In this document: piece after piece, positions 10,123 to 22,194 of the stretch | How the letters are laid out: every line of letters begins with the position of its first letter | How positions within the stretch are numbered: position 1 is the stretch's first letter | Origin: Megaustenia siamemsis | Taxonomy: Eukaryota; Mollusca; Gastropoda; Stylommatophora; Ariophantidae | Assembly: GCA_032433765.1 (NCBI GenBank) | Contig: JAVIAB010000051.1 | Coordinates: forward strand, 153,526,421 to 153,590,420 | Direction: 5' to 3' | Length of the DNA: 64,000 bases | Notes under the pieces: generated by a model | The model's input: only the letters and a program-made list of their open reading frames with translations | Told to the model about the DNA's origin: nothing | Database searches by the model: none | Position numbers and translations under genes: made by a program

Positions 10123-13100
10123 CCTCTTCTTCTTTCCTTCCTCATTTGCATTTCAGCGTCGAGGGGAGATATAATTTGCGGTCTTTTGCTCTTCTGTTCG
10201 CCTCTGCTGCTGTTATGTTTCCTAGTGCTTCTAATATTCCATCGATCTATCTTTTTTGTGGTCGACCCTTGGGTCTGGTGTTCTCACAACGTTTGTTGAA
10301 AGCTCGTTGTGTTGTGTTTTGTTCTTTCTGCCTTGTCCCGTGGCCAAACCATTTTATCTGTTGTTTCCTTATATATTCTATGGCGGGGGCTATTCCTAGC
10401 TTTTTTCTCAGTTCTACATTTCTGATCTTACCTCTCAGACTGTTTCCTGTCATTCGTCGAACATATTTCATCTCTGTAGAGGTTATTTTCTTATTGTTCT
10501 TGCATCTAGGGTCCAGGCATTGGTAGCACAACGCTGGGATGAAGATTGTATTGTATAGTGCTCGTTTTGCCTCCAGAGTTATTTCCTTGTTGGACAATAG
10601 TGGTGATAGCTGTCCAATGATTTGACAAGCTTTGTTGGATCTTGATTCTATCTCTGCAGTTTGAGAATTATTGTTTGTCATTAGACTTACTATGTATTTG
10701 AATTCCTCTACTTGTTTTAGTTGTCTGCCTTCTATAGTTATGTTGATGTTCTGTTTATTTTATGCGACATTCATGACTACTGTTTTGTTGATGTTTTTCA
10801 TGTTGTATTTTGTGCCTGAGATGTTGAGTTTGTTTAAGTGTTCTTGTAGGTCTTCTATTGTTTCATGTATTAGTGCCTGATCGTCTGCAAATAAAAGCTC
10901 GTTGATCTCCTCTGTCTCTGATTGGTTGGCTAGCTTGCATATATGGTCCATGTATGTAATAAACAGTAGGGGGGATAGTACGCACCCCTGTCTTACACCT
11001 GATCTAACTTCGAAGTGGTCCATGTAGCCTGCTGCTGTTCTGAACCTGCAGCTGCTGTTGATGTAGAGACTTTTAATAAGGTTGGTTAGATGTTGGCTTA
11101 CTCCATATGTTGTTAGTATATCCCACAGTTGTTCTCTGTTTACTCTGTCGAATGCTTTTGCCTGGTCAATGAAGGCTATGTATACGTTTTGATTGTGTTC
11201 TGTCGTTTTTTCTGCGAGCTGTTTTAATGTGAATCAGTACATTCTCTGTTTTTTTCGGAACCCCATTTGAGAATCGCTTAACTGTAGTTCTATTATTGGT
11301 CTCAGCCTTTTTTCCAAGATTTTGGCGTATAGTTTCCTACATGGCAGAGAAGAGATATTACCTCTGTATTGATTGCAGTCTCTTTTGCTACCTTTCTTTT
11401 TCCATATTGGTATGATGATTGCCTGTTGCAAGTCTTCTGGGGCTTGTTGTTGGTGCCATGCTGCATTAAATATTCTGTGCAGCCATTGCACTCCTGTTTC
11501 TCCTGCTGCTGCTATTATTTTTATTGGGATGTTATCTATCCCCGGTGCTTTATTTCTTGGTGCATTTTTGATTATTTCTTCAATTTCCTCTTTCATGATG
11601 TTGGGTTCAGTATTTGTGAGTTCTAGCGTGGTTTTTGTTGTCTTATTGGTAGTCGGTATGTTTAACAAGTCTTCAAAATATTCTTTCCATCTCTGTTGCA
11701 TACATTGGTTATTTCATATTGGCTGTCCGTCTTTGTCATTTATCAGCTCAGTAGGATCATGGTTTTCTTTTCTTGCTCTTGTGGCTTTTACTGCTTTGTA
11801 GAAATCTCTTGTGGCTGTCTTGAAGTCTCTGCTTATGTTTTGTCCGAATTCTGTCCAATTCTTTTGTTTAGCTTCTTTGATAAAAATGTTAACTCTTTTT
11901 CGAACTAAGGCATATTTTTCATATTTTTCTTGTTTCTTGTTCTCCCTCCAATTTTTAAACAGTTTCTTCTTTTCTTTAATTGCTTCTCTGATTGTTTCGT
12001 TCCACCACGGGGTGATCTTTTTCCCTTCTCTTGTTCTTAGCTTCGTTCCACAAACTGTTTTAGAGATGTTGGTTACTGTTTCTTTAAATTGTTTCCACTC
12101 TTCTTCTACTGTGCATACTTCGTTAGGGAGTTTCTTGAATTTCTCTGTTAGTTTTTCTTCTAGGGTTTTCATTGTTTCTTGATCTTTTAATTGTTTTATT
12201 TGTATTGTCTGTTCTTTTCGCTTCTTTTGTTTGTTTCCGTATATTCTCTTTATTTTTGGCTGTCTTAGTGTGATCATAACCATCTTGTGATCCGTGTCAT
12301 CTGTAATATTTGGAATTGCTCTACTGTCGGTTACTCTTTTCTTGTTCTGTTGTCTTGTTAGTATAAAATCTATCTGGCTTCTGCATGTTGTGTCATTCCA
12401 TTTGTACCAGGTGTATACTTGCGACTCTCTGTGGTTGAAGAATGTGTTGGTGATAAATAAATCGTTTTGATTGCATAGTTCCAGCAGTCTGCTTCCGTTT
12501 TCGTTTATTTCAGCTGTTTTATCACCAAAGGGTCCTAAGATATCTCTGTTCTCACTGTTGCGTTTCCCAAGCCTTCCATTAAAATCTCCCATCACTAACA
12601 TGTCGTCGCTTTCGTCAATCTTGTTAATAATTTCACTCAATGTGTCGTAGAATTCTTCGCTGTCTTTTTCCTTGTTGTTGCATGGTGCATAGATTTGAAT
12701 GTAATTTGTTCTTCGATCGTCTTCTAGTAGTTTAATTGTGATAATGCTTTCTGAATGGTATTTTATTTCTAGAATGTTCTTTGCGTGTTCTGGGTCGATG
12801 ATAAAACCTACTCCATGTGTTGCTCTTTCTGTGTTGTCGACTCCTGAGACTATTTTCGTGTAGTTCATGTGTGTTTTCTTTATCTGTTGTCCTTTTACTC
12901 TGGTGTTCGCTAATCCTTGTATTTTAATTTTCCTTTTAGTCATTTCTTCTATAAGTTCGATTTCTTTATTTTATATCCCGCATACATTTATCGTTGCTAC
13001 TTTATGTTTATCTATTTCCATCTTCTGTGTATTTCTCTGAGCATAAAAAATGTATCCCTTACTGACTTGCTGAGTCAGTCGTAAGGGCTTAACTTAAGAA

Positions 13101-13325
13101 AAACGCACGTTGGGGGTTTAGCCCGACTGATGTTCCCCCCCCCCACCCCCACGTATTTGATCACTAAGGTCTCACATGCGACCTTTTACGATCTAAATAT
13201 AAAACTTTAGCTGGTTACATTTAAAAAAGTACTTATCAGTTATTATCTTCCTCCTTGGTAGAAAACTTTACATAGTTTTTCGAAAATTATAATCCGTTGG
13301 AAACACTGTATTCAATCACTTTCCT
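10123..13325 (-). mobile_element. Near full-length degraded LINE in the 30-bp minisatellite
   Basis: A 3.2-kb minus-strand LINE is flanked by a probable 19-bp target duplication (10104-10122 and 13326-13344, one mismatch) made of minisatellite sequence. Its 3' end has almost no untranslated region, about 20 bp rich in GGAAGAAG. Its 5' part, 13040-13325, is non-coding and has a C-run at 13135-13150. The single large ORF is described separately. It has an APE-type endonuclease and RT but no RNase H, which suits RTE/CR1-like clades. Confidence 0.85.
10142..13030 (-). pseudogene. LINE ORF2: APE endonuclease and reverse transcriptase
   Basis: From 13030 down: KVATINVCGI (start of the endonuclease fold), stop, IQGLANTRVKG, YIQIYAPCNN, MLVMGDFNGRLGKR (catalytic Asp/Asn), SQIDFILTRQ and DDTDHKMVMI (catalytic His). 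After a linker come QRWKEYFEDLLN, FRKKQRMY, stop, YIAFIDQAKAFDRVNREQLW, VRSGVRQGCVLSPLLF, ELLFADDQALI (the catalytic box) and the C-terminal IKWFGHGTRQK and KGRPQKRWIDGIL. At least four nonsense codons lie near 12970, 11710, 11232 and 10757, but the frame is otherwise long, so the copy is moderately young. Confidence 0.9.
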
Positions 13326-14711
13326 AATGCATACATCTATTCAATAGACCAGTTAAATGCGTACATCTATTCAATAGACCTGTTAAATGCGTACATCTTT
13401 TCAATAGACCTGTTAAATACGTACGTCCATTCAATAGACCTGCTAAATGCGTACATCTATTCAATAGACCTTTTAAATGCGTACATCTATTCAATAGACC
13501 TGTTAAATGCGTACATCTTTTAAATAGACCTGTTAAATGCGTACGTCTATTCAATAGACCTGCTAAATGCGTACATCTATTCAATAGACCTGCTAAATGC
13601 GTAAAGCTGTTCAATAGACCTGATAAATGCGTACATCTATTCAATAGACCTGCTAAATTCGTACAGCTGTTCAATAGACCTATTAAATGCGTACATCTAT
13701 TCAATAGACCTGCTAAATGCATACATCTATTCAATAGAACTGCTAAATGCGTACATCTATTGAATAGACCTGCTAAATGCGTAAAGCTGTTCAATAGACC
13801 TGATAAATGCGTACATCTATTCAATAGACCTGCTAAATTCGTACAGCTGTTCAGTAGACCTATTAAATGCGTACATCTATTCAATAGACCTGCTAAATGC
13901 ATACATCTATTCAATAGACCTGCTAAAGGCGTACAGCTGTTCAATAGACCTGCTAAATGCGTACATCTATTCAATAGACCTGCTAAATGCGTACAGCTGT
14001 TCAATAGACCTGCTAAATGCGTACAGCTGTTCAATAGACCTGCTAAATGCGTACATCTATTCAATAGACCTGCTAAATGCGTACAGCTGTTCAATAGACC
14101 TGCTAAATGCGTACAGCTGTTCAATAGACCTGCTAAATGCGTACATCTATTCAATAGAACTGCTAAATGCGTACAGCTGTTCAATAGACCTGCTAAATGC
14201 GTACATCTGTTCAATAGACCTGCTAAATGCGTACATCTATTCAATAGAATTGCTAAATGCGTACATCTATTGAATAGACCTGCTAAATGCGTACATCTAT
14301 TCAATGGACCTGCTAAATGCGTTCATCTATTCAATAGACCTGCTAAATGCGTACATCTATTCAACAGACCTGCTAAATGCGTACATCTAATCAATAGACC
14401 TGCTAAATGCGTAAGTCTATTCAATAGACCTGCTAAATGCGTACATCTAATCAATAGACCTGCTAAATGCGTACATCTATTCAATAGACCTGCTAAAGGC
14501 GTACAGCTGTTCAATAGACCTATTAAATGCGTACATCTATTCAATGGACCTATTAAATGCGTACAGCTATTCAATAGACCAGCTAAATGCGTACAGCTGT
14601 TCAATAGACCTGCTAAATGCGTACATCTATTCAATGGACCTATTAAATGCGTACAGCTATTCAATAGACCAGCTAAATGCGTACATATATTCAATAGACC
14701 TGCTAAATGCG
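13326..14711. repeat. 30-bp minisatellite, left block, about 46 copies
   Basis: Units of exactly 30 bp (TGCTAAATGCGTACATCTAT plus TCAATAGACC) run without length change, so both strands stay open, but the open frames are artefacts. A common variant has CAGCTGTTC in place of CATCTATTC. A 180-bp block (13561-13740) is repeated as 13741-13920 with a few differences. The block ends exactly at the target duplication of the palindromic element. Confidence 0.97.
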
Positions 14712-14770
14712 AGTAGTATACAAGGGTCCATTTGATTAGCATTTGGCCCGTAAATTAACAAAGATATATA

Positions 14771-14810
14771 GGGCGGCGCGCGGCGCGCATAAAGCGTGCG
14801 GCGCAGGGGG
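14771..14810. repeat. GC-rich subterminal block, left
   Basis: A CG-dense tract (GGGCGGCGCGCGGCGCGC, then GCGTGCGGCGC) starts 60 bp inside the left tip and is mirrored at 27356-27395. It can form local hairpins and stands out in an AT-rich element. A role in end recognition or replication start is inference only. Confidence 0.6.
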
Positions 14811-14965
14811 AGTTAACCATGCCATTTCGTGTCGGTGACCCCGGAGGTGACGTGTTTATGTTTGGTGTAGGCTGACTTTGGAGTTCTTGAGCGATAGTGA
14901 TAGGTTAGTAGATTATACAACATCAATGAAAAACGATCAATATAAGACAGAAGACAAAGATATAT

Positions 14966-14971
14966 TTTATT
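14966..14971 (-). promoter_or_regulatory. poly(A) signal of the left PolB gene
   Basis: AATAAA on the minus strand, about 210 bp past the stop codon; mirrored at 27195-27200. Confidence 0.55.
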
Positions 14972-15180
14972 CTTTTATTATCTCAATAGGTGTATAACAT
15001 ACAGTGGATATTATATAACATTACAAACATATTCAGTACATTGAGTAAATATATAGTACAAGGATAACAATTATTTATAGCTATGTAGTTGGGTGTCTGC
15101 TTAGCTCTATGTCATAAATGAATCATAAGGGGTGAAACTGTTAGAGATTGCTGGGTAGTCTAAGCTGGTAGTGTAAAGAG

Positions 15181-18100
15181 TTAAATATCTAGAGGCGTAG
15201 TCGAGACGTTATCATCAGCTACCTTTCTTTTTATATAGAAATAGAAAAGAGCATTTCTTGTTTGACTGTAGGAAAATATAGAATTATTTAAGACTTTGAA
15301 ACCTACATTTTTCCCACCCTTGGCCTTTTGCGTGGCGAGAACCTCTAAAAACATATCTTTATCTAATTTGTTGTGTTGCTTGCTTAGCCCTTTACAACTG
15401 ATTTTATCGTAATCCCCACTACAATGGTACGTCTTACTACATAAGCTAACAAGAGCTGTCCCTTCGTACTCTAGTTTAAAAAGCCCAGGCGTTCGTTTGG
15501 TGTACGCTTTAACACCCTTACAGTTTATACAGTCTGTCTTGCTAATATGCTCATCGCAAAACTCGGCAGGAAACCAGTCTTTATATACGCTATTAAACTC
15601 ATTCCGCAACGTTGACTTAACTATGTCCTCTAGCTTAGGTGCGCTTAAAGCCAAGTATAAACTATCAGTATCTGTTTCACATAACTGAAAGTCTGACCTA
15701 TCTACAAACTTATCTAAGAACTCGAAATAAAAATCTAACATACGAAGTTTTGCATATTGATAGACGAAGAAACCGATTTGTAGGGGCAAGTCCCAAACAG
15801 TTTTCTTTTTCTCCATCTCAATTTCAAAAAGATCCTCCCCTATTTCAGTCATCTTTTTAAACCGGGAACTATTAATCATTTTCGATATCTCATCCCCCTG
15901 AACGTACGAGACAGCGCTATGATTGGCCTTATTGGTTAGAGTCTTCCCATAGGCTGAGTTTCCTAAGAGCTTCATCGTATCGCTTACTATAGATTGATTT
16001 TCGTCTAGATCACCAGCCCTCCTAGCGTCAGAAACCATTTCCCCAAACTTTTTAAAACAACTAGACGGCTGATATTCTATAACTTGATAAATTTTTGTTA
16101 CCTCCAAGCCGTGGTCTAAATACCATTTTAACAGTGGTGTTGCCAACAAAATTTTTTCCCCGACATAACTACCGATTAGAGTGCGACGAGGGGTTGACAA
16201 CAAGTTATGTTTGAGGGCATATTCACCCATAAACGGGCCAATATCATCACGCGTGACATCAATATTTTTGAAAATTGGAGTCATCTCACTGAAATCGGCC
16301 TTCAGCCGGTCGGGGACGTGTAGATCACATTCCACTAAACCAAAACATGTCCCATCTGAAACAGAAGTCAGAATCTGTTTATCACTGAGAGGGAGCCCTT
16401 CTTTAGAGTAAGAGGGTCTAGCTCTAGGGATGGCTTTAGAAAGGAAAGCCCTAATGGTTGGGTCAGACTTTTTCAGAGCCTGCCACTCACATTCCCACAT
16501 AACTTCTACTGGAACTTTTACCTCCTCGGTTAGGTAGGTGTGTATCTCACATGTTTTTTCAAACAGCTCGAACAAGGGCTTATTATTAACAGGGTTTCTA
16601 TCTTTATCTTTGGTGAGGGGACAGTCTTTGTGACCATGGTACAGACAACCATGAAAATTGTAGCCTCTTCTATTGGATTTATCCCACCCATCCACAGGGA
16701 TATTTCTAGCACCTAATCGAAACTCCCTCCCGTTAAACTGAGTTTTCAACTCCACCCCTTTTTGGTGGGCGACCCACGTTAACCACTCTCTACTTTGTTG
16801 GACATAATAGTTATCTTTTTCGACCCTAAACCCGGTCTCCATTCTTCTAATAATTGGGTAATCTGTTGGCATTGGGTTCATCAGAGCCCAAAGATACAAC
16901 GCGTTGGCATCGTAACCTTGGATGGATTTGACGACCTTTGCGCCCCTAATAAGCGTTTTGTCTACCTCGTGATACCTATGAAAAATTATAGAGGGACCCC
17001 CAACGATATTATCTCTAATCATTTTGTGTAGACTCGCCTGTTTGCTCGAACATAAACTAAACATTACACCCCTATCAACGGTCTTAAAAAGATACTTTAA
17101 ACAAACACCCGGAACCGAAATGGCGTCTTTAAAACAGTCCACACCCCGCTCCCCATAAAAGTGAACCTGCTGCTCTAAGGCTTCTAAAAAGGGGACTACA
17201 TCTTTGTTGTTATACCACACCAAAAAGTCCCTAAGTGTGGTCATGTTATTGGTCTTCCAGACCTTTTTGCACAGAGCGTACTCCTCCTTGGAAATGTTGG
17301 AATTTTTTAACGACGAATAAAACGTTTCGTGTGGGGGTAGTTCTGTCTCGTCCAACTTTTGAGGGTCGTCTATATATTCATAACAAAAGTAACCCTTTGT
17401 CTCACTAATCTTATAAGCGGCCAGATATTTACTATAGCTAAACCCGGGGGCTAGATAGTTTACTATATCTAAGAATTTTAACTTTTCTGTTGCAATACAC
17501 ATAAAGTTATTATTTCGTTTAACTATAAACTTGAACGGTTTTGGTACTTTGTAGTCTACGTCCATTTTATCTTCTTCTTCTTCTTCTACTTCTTCTTCTT
17601 CTTCTTCTTCCTTCTTCTTCTTCTTCTTCTCCTTCTTCTTCCTCCTCTTCTTCTTCTTCACCCACTTGGGCAGTGGCATCCATGAAGTGCTTTATTAAAT
17701 AAGGTTTAATGACGTTGACGTCATATTTCCCCGAGTTAAACCCTATCACTGGAAGCTCTTTTAAATACTCATCAAACCTAACTATTAGCTTGTCTTTATT
17801 CAGATCATGGAGTTGAGTAAAAATACTTTCAAACCGATCTCGCAACAACGAGTATGCCTTAGCAGCTATACCAGTGAGGTAGTCAACCATCTGACTAACT
17901 AAAACCTGTGGGTCACCCTTCGTTATGAAGCATATTGGGCCCTCCCACCCGGGGACATTTGACGCTATAGAGCAGGAGAGAGGGACGTGTTTGGCTACAA
18001 AGGTAGTCGAGTGCGTCTCTTTGGGAACATTCCTACTATCAAAGTAACATTCATAATCGAATGTCGCCCTGAATGGGTAAATAAAACACTCTGGAGTACT

Positions 18101-19555
18101 GACCCCTTCAGCGCTGATCGCGTCCCATACACTTTCAGGTGAAGAGTAAACACCACTTTTATATGTCTCTACAGCCATATCCCCATTACACGTTTTTTCG
18201 TGCCTATCCATACGCCCAAACTTTTTCCACAGTTTCCCACATTTTCCACAAGAAAAGCTTTTACTAGCCCTAGAAAGATCGTTTATATAAAAGAAGTGGT
18301 TTTTGTAAAGTAAAAGACGGAGAGTTTCATTATAACTACTTCCGCTTCTCAGAACAATACGCAAGGCTTGCTCAGTATCAAATTCAAAAATATCTATATT
18401 TAGTGCAAAACAATTTTCTAAGAGAGACATTTCAGCAAGAGTTACACCCAGAAAGTTACCTAACTTTAGAGAGGGGTTAAACTGTTTGAAAAGTAGTCTT
18501 GAAGCCTTCCTAGCATCAGTATTTGAAGTTCCTCGATGGACAGCTAGACAACGGAAGAAGCAGAGATTATCATTGTAAACTTTAGAATGGGAATCGGTTT
18601 GAAGGATATTAATACCATGATTTGATGCAATGTAGGGTGGGATATCTAGCAGACACCCTATAGGATAATCTTGAAGTTTATAAATATAAACACTCGTACT
18701 GACTAAGGCTTCTAAAGTATATTTGGTTGTCTCCCTGTTTTTATTTGCATACCCTAATATATCACTTTCATTTAATCTATCAACAAATGTTTCAAAATCA
18801 TGTCTGTTGTTAACTAACAAAGGTTTGTCTAACCCTGTCGCATTATTCGAGCTGGCGTGAAAGTAACGCAGTCCCTTTGTCTCTCTATGTCTTAAGACTA
18901 GATGATGACTATAATTCACCTTGAAACGCTTTTTCTGGCCTTGGAAAATTGGGTTTACAAGGGTCTCCCAATCTATAGGAGTATCAGGCTGATGAAATAT
19001 AGTGTACGTATCCATGTATTTGTTCCTACGTTCATGTGTTCTAATAGCTAACCAGTTGTTCTTATATATCTTCTTAATATCTTGAGGTAACTTATTTAAA
19101 GAGTCTATTTCATTAATAAGTCTTGGTCTCTTTGAGAGCTCTTGAGTCGAACTCTTTACTGCCCGCTTGCGTGAGGTTGTCGATACCAGTGGGCCTGGTA
19201 GTGTTGATGAGGGTGTTGAGTTGTCCACAGCTATGTCATGGCTAGCAAGATGCACTCGCAGATGGGTTGCTCCAGTAAAGCTTTGTTGGCAGATATGGCA
19301 GATATGTGGGTTAGCACTGGTCTCTTTTGAAGGTACATGATCTGTTGACACAGGAGTTGGTGATGCAGGAACCACTGAGGCAAGAGATACAGGATGCTCT
19401 GTCCTGATATGTCTGGCAAGGCTGTCTACTCTTGTATATACTCGTTCACAAACATTACATTTGTATTCCTGACGCCCATGTACACTAGCAACATGTCGTT
19501 TTAGGTCCCGGCTCCGGGTGAAAGTTTTGGCACAGATATGACAAATGTTAGACAT
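15181..19555 (-). pseudogene. Left-arm PolB gene, frameshifted in the GAA tract
   Basis: Mirror copy of the right-arm gene. Translation should start at 19555 (MSNICHICAKTF), directly after a splice acceptor; the upstream in-frame Met at 19636 lies inside the intron. The N-terminal two fifths (19555 to about 17640) hold four zinc fingers, an OTU-like patch and exonuclease motifs I (FDYEC) and II (FNSGKYDVN). Loss of one base-phase in the Glu-coding GAA/GAG tract at about 17610-17640 shifts the frame. The rest (about 17600 to the stop at 15181) is open and holds Exo III (YNNKD), Pol A (GYDANALYL), Pol B (KLLGNSAYG) and Pol C (TDTDS). All catalytic residues are present, and this arm lacks the right arm's 129-bp duplication. 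The shift could be natural, a sequencing error in a simple repeat, or bypassed; I cannot tell which. Confidence 0.88.
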
Positions 19556-19799
19556 CTGTAGAAAAGAAATTGAAACATTACAACTAAAGAGTAAAGAACA
19601 GTAAACATTACAAGAAAAGTAAACAACAAGATACACAAACTATCGAAATTAGGTTACAAAAGTAACACGTGGATACTAAAAAACCAACTTATCGAAAATA
19701 GGTTACTAAAATAACACGTGGATACTAAACAACCAGCTTATCGAAAACAGGTTACTAAAGTAACATACTATAGCATTAAAGAACTAAGATAACACTTAC
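19556..19799 (-). other. Intron in the 5' leader of the left PolB gene
   Basis: On the minus strand the donor AAAAG|GTAAGT is at 19799 and the acceptor TTTTCTACAG ends at 19556, directly before the ATG. The 244-bp intron contains about 2.5 tandem copies of a 58-bp unit with CACGTG. It mirrors the right-arm intron. Confidence 0.7.
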
Positions 19800-19880
19800 C
19801 TTTTATGTGTTTGAAGGCACGAGACACGTCCGGCGGCAACAACTGTAAGCGAAAGTCTGATTAGAAGCTTCACAGTCGCG

Positions 19881-19889
19881 TTATATATA
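19881..19889 (-). promoter_or_regulatory. TATA box of the left PolB gene
   Basis: TATATATAA on the minus strand, about 80 bp upstream of the splice donor, mirrored at 22105-22113. Upstream (19890-20040) lie three imperfect 45-50-bp repeats containing CTATTTTTAGTAACACTTCC. Confidence 0.6.
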
Positions 19890-20059
19890 CACGCCAGAAA
19901 CACCGGAAGTGTTACTAAAAATAGAACTGACCGCTGATGCAATACCGGAAGTGTTACTAAAAATAGCTTTTGACCGCTGACGTGATGCCCGTGGAGTTTC
20001 TAAAAATAGATTTTGACCTATGATGCAATACCAGGCGACTTTATAGGAGTTTTTCCCTT

Positions 20060-20780
20060 GACCCTTTATGAGGGGACGCCCATGAAACTGTTAAAAATAG
20101 TAAATTTAACATATAGACATACCCCAAACTTTATATTAAGCATCCCCATATCAAGAATTTACATAAAAACAAAGTTTGAAATTACTACCCCTGTACCCAT
20201 TTTTGGCGGTTACGCCCATGAAACTGTTAAAAATAGTAAATTTAACATCTAGACATACCCCAAACTTTATATTAAGCATCCCCATATCAAGAATTTACAT
20301 AAAAACAACGTTTGAAATTACTACCCCTGTACCCATTTTTGGCGGTTACGCCCATGAAACTGTTAAAAATAGTCAAATTAACACCTAGACATACCCCAAA
20401 CTTTATATTAAGCATCCCCATAACAAAAATTTACATAAAAACAACTTTTGAAATTACTACCCCTGTACCCATTTTTGATGGTTACGCCCATGAAACTGTT
20501 AAAAATAGTCAATTTACACTCTAGACATATCCCAAACTTCATTTTAGTCATCCCCATATCAAGAATTTACATAAAAACAACTTTTGAAATTACTACCCCT
20601 GTACCCATTTTTGGCGGTTACGCCCATGAAACTGTTAAAAATAGTAAATTTAACATCTAGACATACCCCAAACTTTATATAAACATCCCCAAACAAAAAT
20701 TTACATAAAAACAACTTTTGAAATTACTACCCCTGTACCCATTTTTGGCGGTTACGCCCATGAAATCGATAAAAAAATTT
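20060..20780. repeat. 136-bp tandem repeats, left arm
   Basis: About five units of 136 bp, each with GGCGGTTACGCCCATGAAAC and a CATAAAAACAAC stretch. Short open frames of 70 codons recur because each unit has a Met codon and a stop; I regard them as non-coding. The block lies between the promoter and the centre of the palindrome and is mirrored at 21225-21935. Confidence 0.92.
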
Positions 20781-20993
20781 TTTAACTTATTGGTATACCT
20801 CAAACATAACAATTTGACACTGTACCCATGTTATGAAATGTTATAGTAAAAACATCTCAACCAAAATAATTAATAGTACATACAATGTACAATGTACCCA
20901 GGTTAATGAAATCGATAAAAAAATTGAAGTTTAACCTATTGGTATACCTCAAACATAATATTTGAACGGTAAATTTCTAAAAAATCAAAAAAT

Positions 20994-21128
20994 AGTAGCA
21001 ATGTCAATTAGGAGGGTAGACCTCATATAAGGAAAAATGTGCTTCCATGAGAGGGTAGACTTTTTATATAAGGATTTAGGTGCTTATGGAAGGACATTCC
21101 ACGGTCCTAATTGACATTGTATACTACT
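20994..21128. repeat. Central 135-bp hairpin with element-like ends
   Basis: The palindrome centre begins AGTAG-CAATGTCAATTAGGA and ends TCCTAATTGACATTGTATACTACT (written here split: TCCTAATTGACATT and GTATACTACT). The last 14 bp match the outer right tip (CCTTGTATACTACT) at 13 positions; the left copy has lost TATA. The 91-bp loop (21014-21104) holds two imperfect direct repeats starting GAGGGTAGAC. Thus 14712-21128 or 20994-27454 each looks like a unit element with AG...CT ends. Confidence 0.75.
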
Positions 21129-21224
21129 AATTTTTGGTTGATTTTTTAGGCAAATTTGATACATGGGCGTGTCAAATATTATGTTTGAGGTATACCAATA
21201 GGTTAAACTTCAATTTTTTTATCG

Positions 21225-21935
21225 ATTTCATGGGCGTAACCGCCAAAAATGGGTACAGGGGTAGTAATTTCAAAAGTTGTTTTTATGTAAATTCTTGATT
21301 TGGGGATGTTTATTATAAAGTTTGGGGTATGTCTAGATGTTAAATTTACTATTTTTAACAGTTTCATGGGCGTAACCGCCAAAAATGGGTACAGGGGTAG
21401 TAATTTCAAAAGTTGTTTTTATGTAAATTCTTGATATGGGGATGACTAAAATGAAGTTTGGGATATGTCTAGAGTGTAAATTGACTATTTTTAACAGTTT
21501 CATGGGCGTAACCATCAAAAATGGGTACAGGGGTAGTAATTTCAAAAGTTGTTTTTATGTAAATTTTTGTTATGGGGATGCTTAATATAAAGTTTGGGGT
21601 ATGTCTAGGTGTTAATTTGACTATTTTTAACAGTTTCATGGGCGTAACCGCCAAAAATGGGTACAGGGGTAGTAATTTCAAACGTTGTTTTTATGTAAAT
21701 TCTTGATATGGGGATGCTTAATATAAAGTTTGGGGTATGTCTAGATGTTAAATTTACTATTTTTAACAGTTTCATGGGCGTAACCGCCAAAAATGGGTAC
21801 AGGGGTAGTAATTTCAAACTTTGTTTTTATGTAAATTCTTGATATGGGGATGCTTAATATAAAGTTTGGGGTATGTCTATATGTTAAATTTACTATTTTT
21901 AACAGTTTCATGGGCGTCCCCTCATAAAGGGTCAA
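21225..21935. repeat. 136-bp tandem repeats, right arm
   Basis: Inverse of 20060-20780: about five 136-bp units with the same order of unit variants, for example the GATGGTTACG variant at about 21510. This shows the block was copied as a whole when the palindrome formed or was homogenised. Confidence 0.92.
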
Positions 21936-22104
21936 GGGGAAAAACTCCTATAAAGTCGCCTGGTATTGCATCATAGGTCAAAATCTATTTTTAGAAACTC
22001 CACGGGCATCACGTCAGCGGTCAAAAGCTATTTTTAGTAACACTTCCGGTATTGCATCAGCGGTCAGTTCTATTTTTAGTAACACTTCCGGTGTTTCTGG
22101 CGTG

Positions 22105-22113
22105 TATATATAA
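22105..22113 (+). promoter_or_regulatory. TATA box of the right PolB gene
   Basis: TATATATAA lies 82 bp upstream of a consensus splice donor. Upstream (21965-22095) are three imperfect 45-50-bp repeats with GCATCAGCGGTCA and CTATTTTTAGTAACACTTCC, which are candidate activator sites. Transcription would start at about 22135-22140 (inference from TATA spacing). Confidence 0.6.
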
Positions 22114-22194
22114 CGCGACTGTGAAGCTTCTAATCAGACTTTCGCTTACAGTTGTTGCCGCCGGACGTGTCTCGTGCCTTCAAACACATAAAAG

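Larger units (their letters stand above)
14712..20993. repeat. Left arm of the 12.7-kb palindrome
   Basis: The inverted counterpart is 21129-27454. In protein terms I count seven substitutions between the arms. Length differences come from the GAA tract (shorter here), a 129-bp duplication found only in the right arm, and an extra stretch of about 180 bp near the centre found only here (about 20763-20940, which partly repeats the ATCGATAAAAAAATT...TATACCTCAAACATAA segment). Confidence 0.93.

Noticed and set aside
13324..14742. Long open frames on both strands of the 30-bp array
   Set aside because: The unit length is a multiple of three and has no stop, so frames stay open by necessity; no start context or domain.
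19555..19636. Start codon 27 codons upstream in the PolB frame
   Set aside because: It lies within the intron; the acceptor directly precedes the internal ATG in both arms.
20013..21935. Repeated 70-codon frames beginning MKLLPLYPFL or similar
   Set aside because: Each equals about 1.5 units of the 136-bp repeat and appears in every unit; no independent support for coding.
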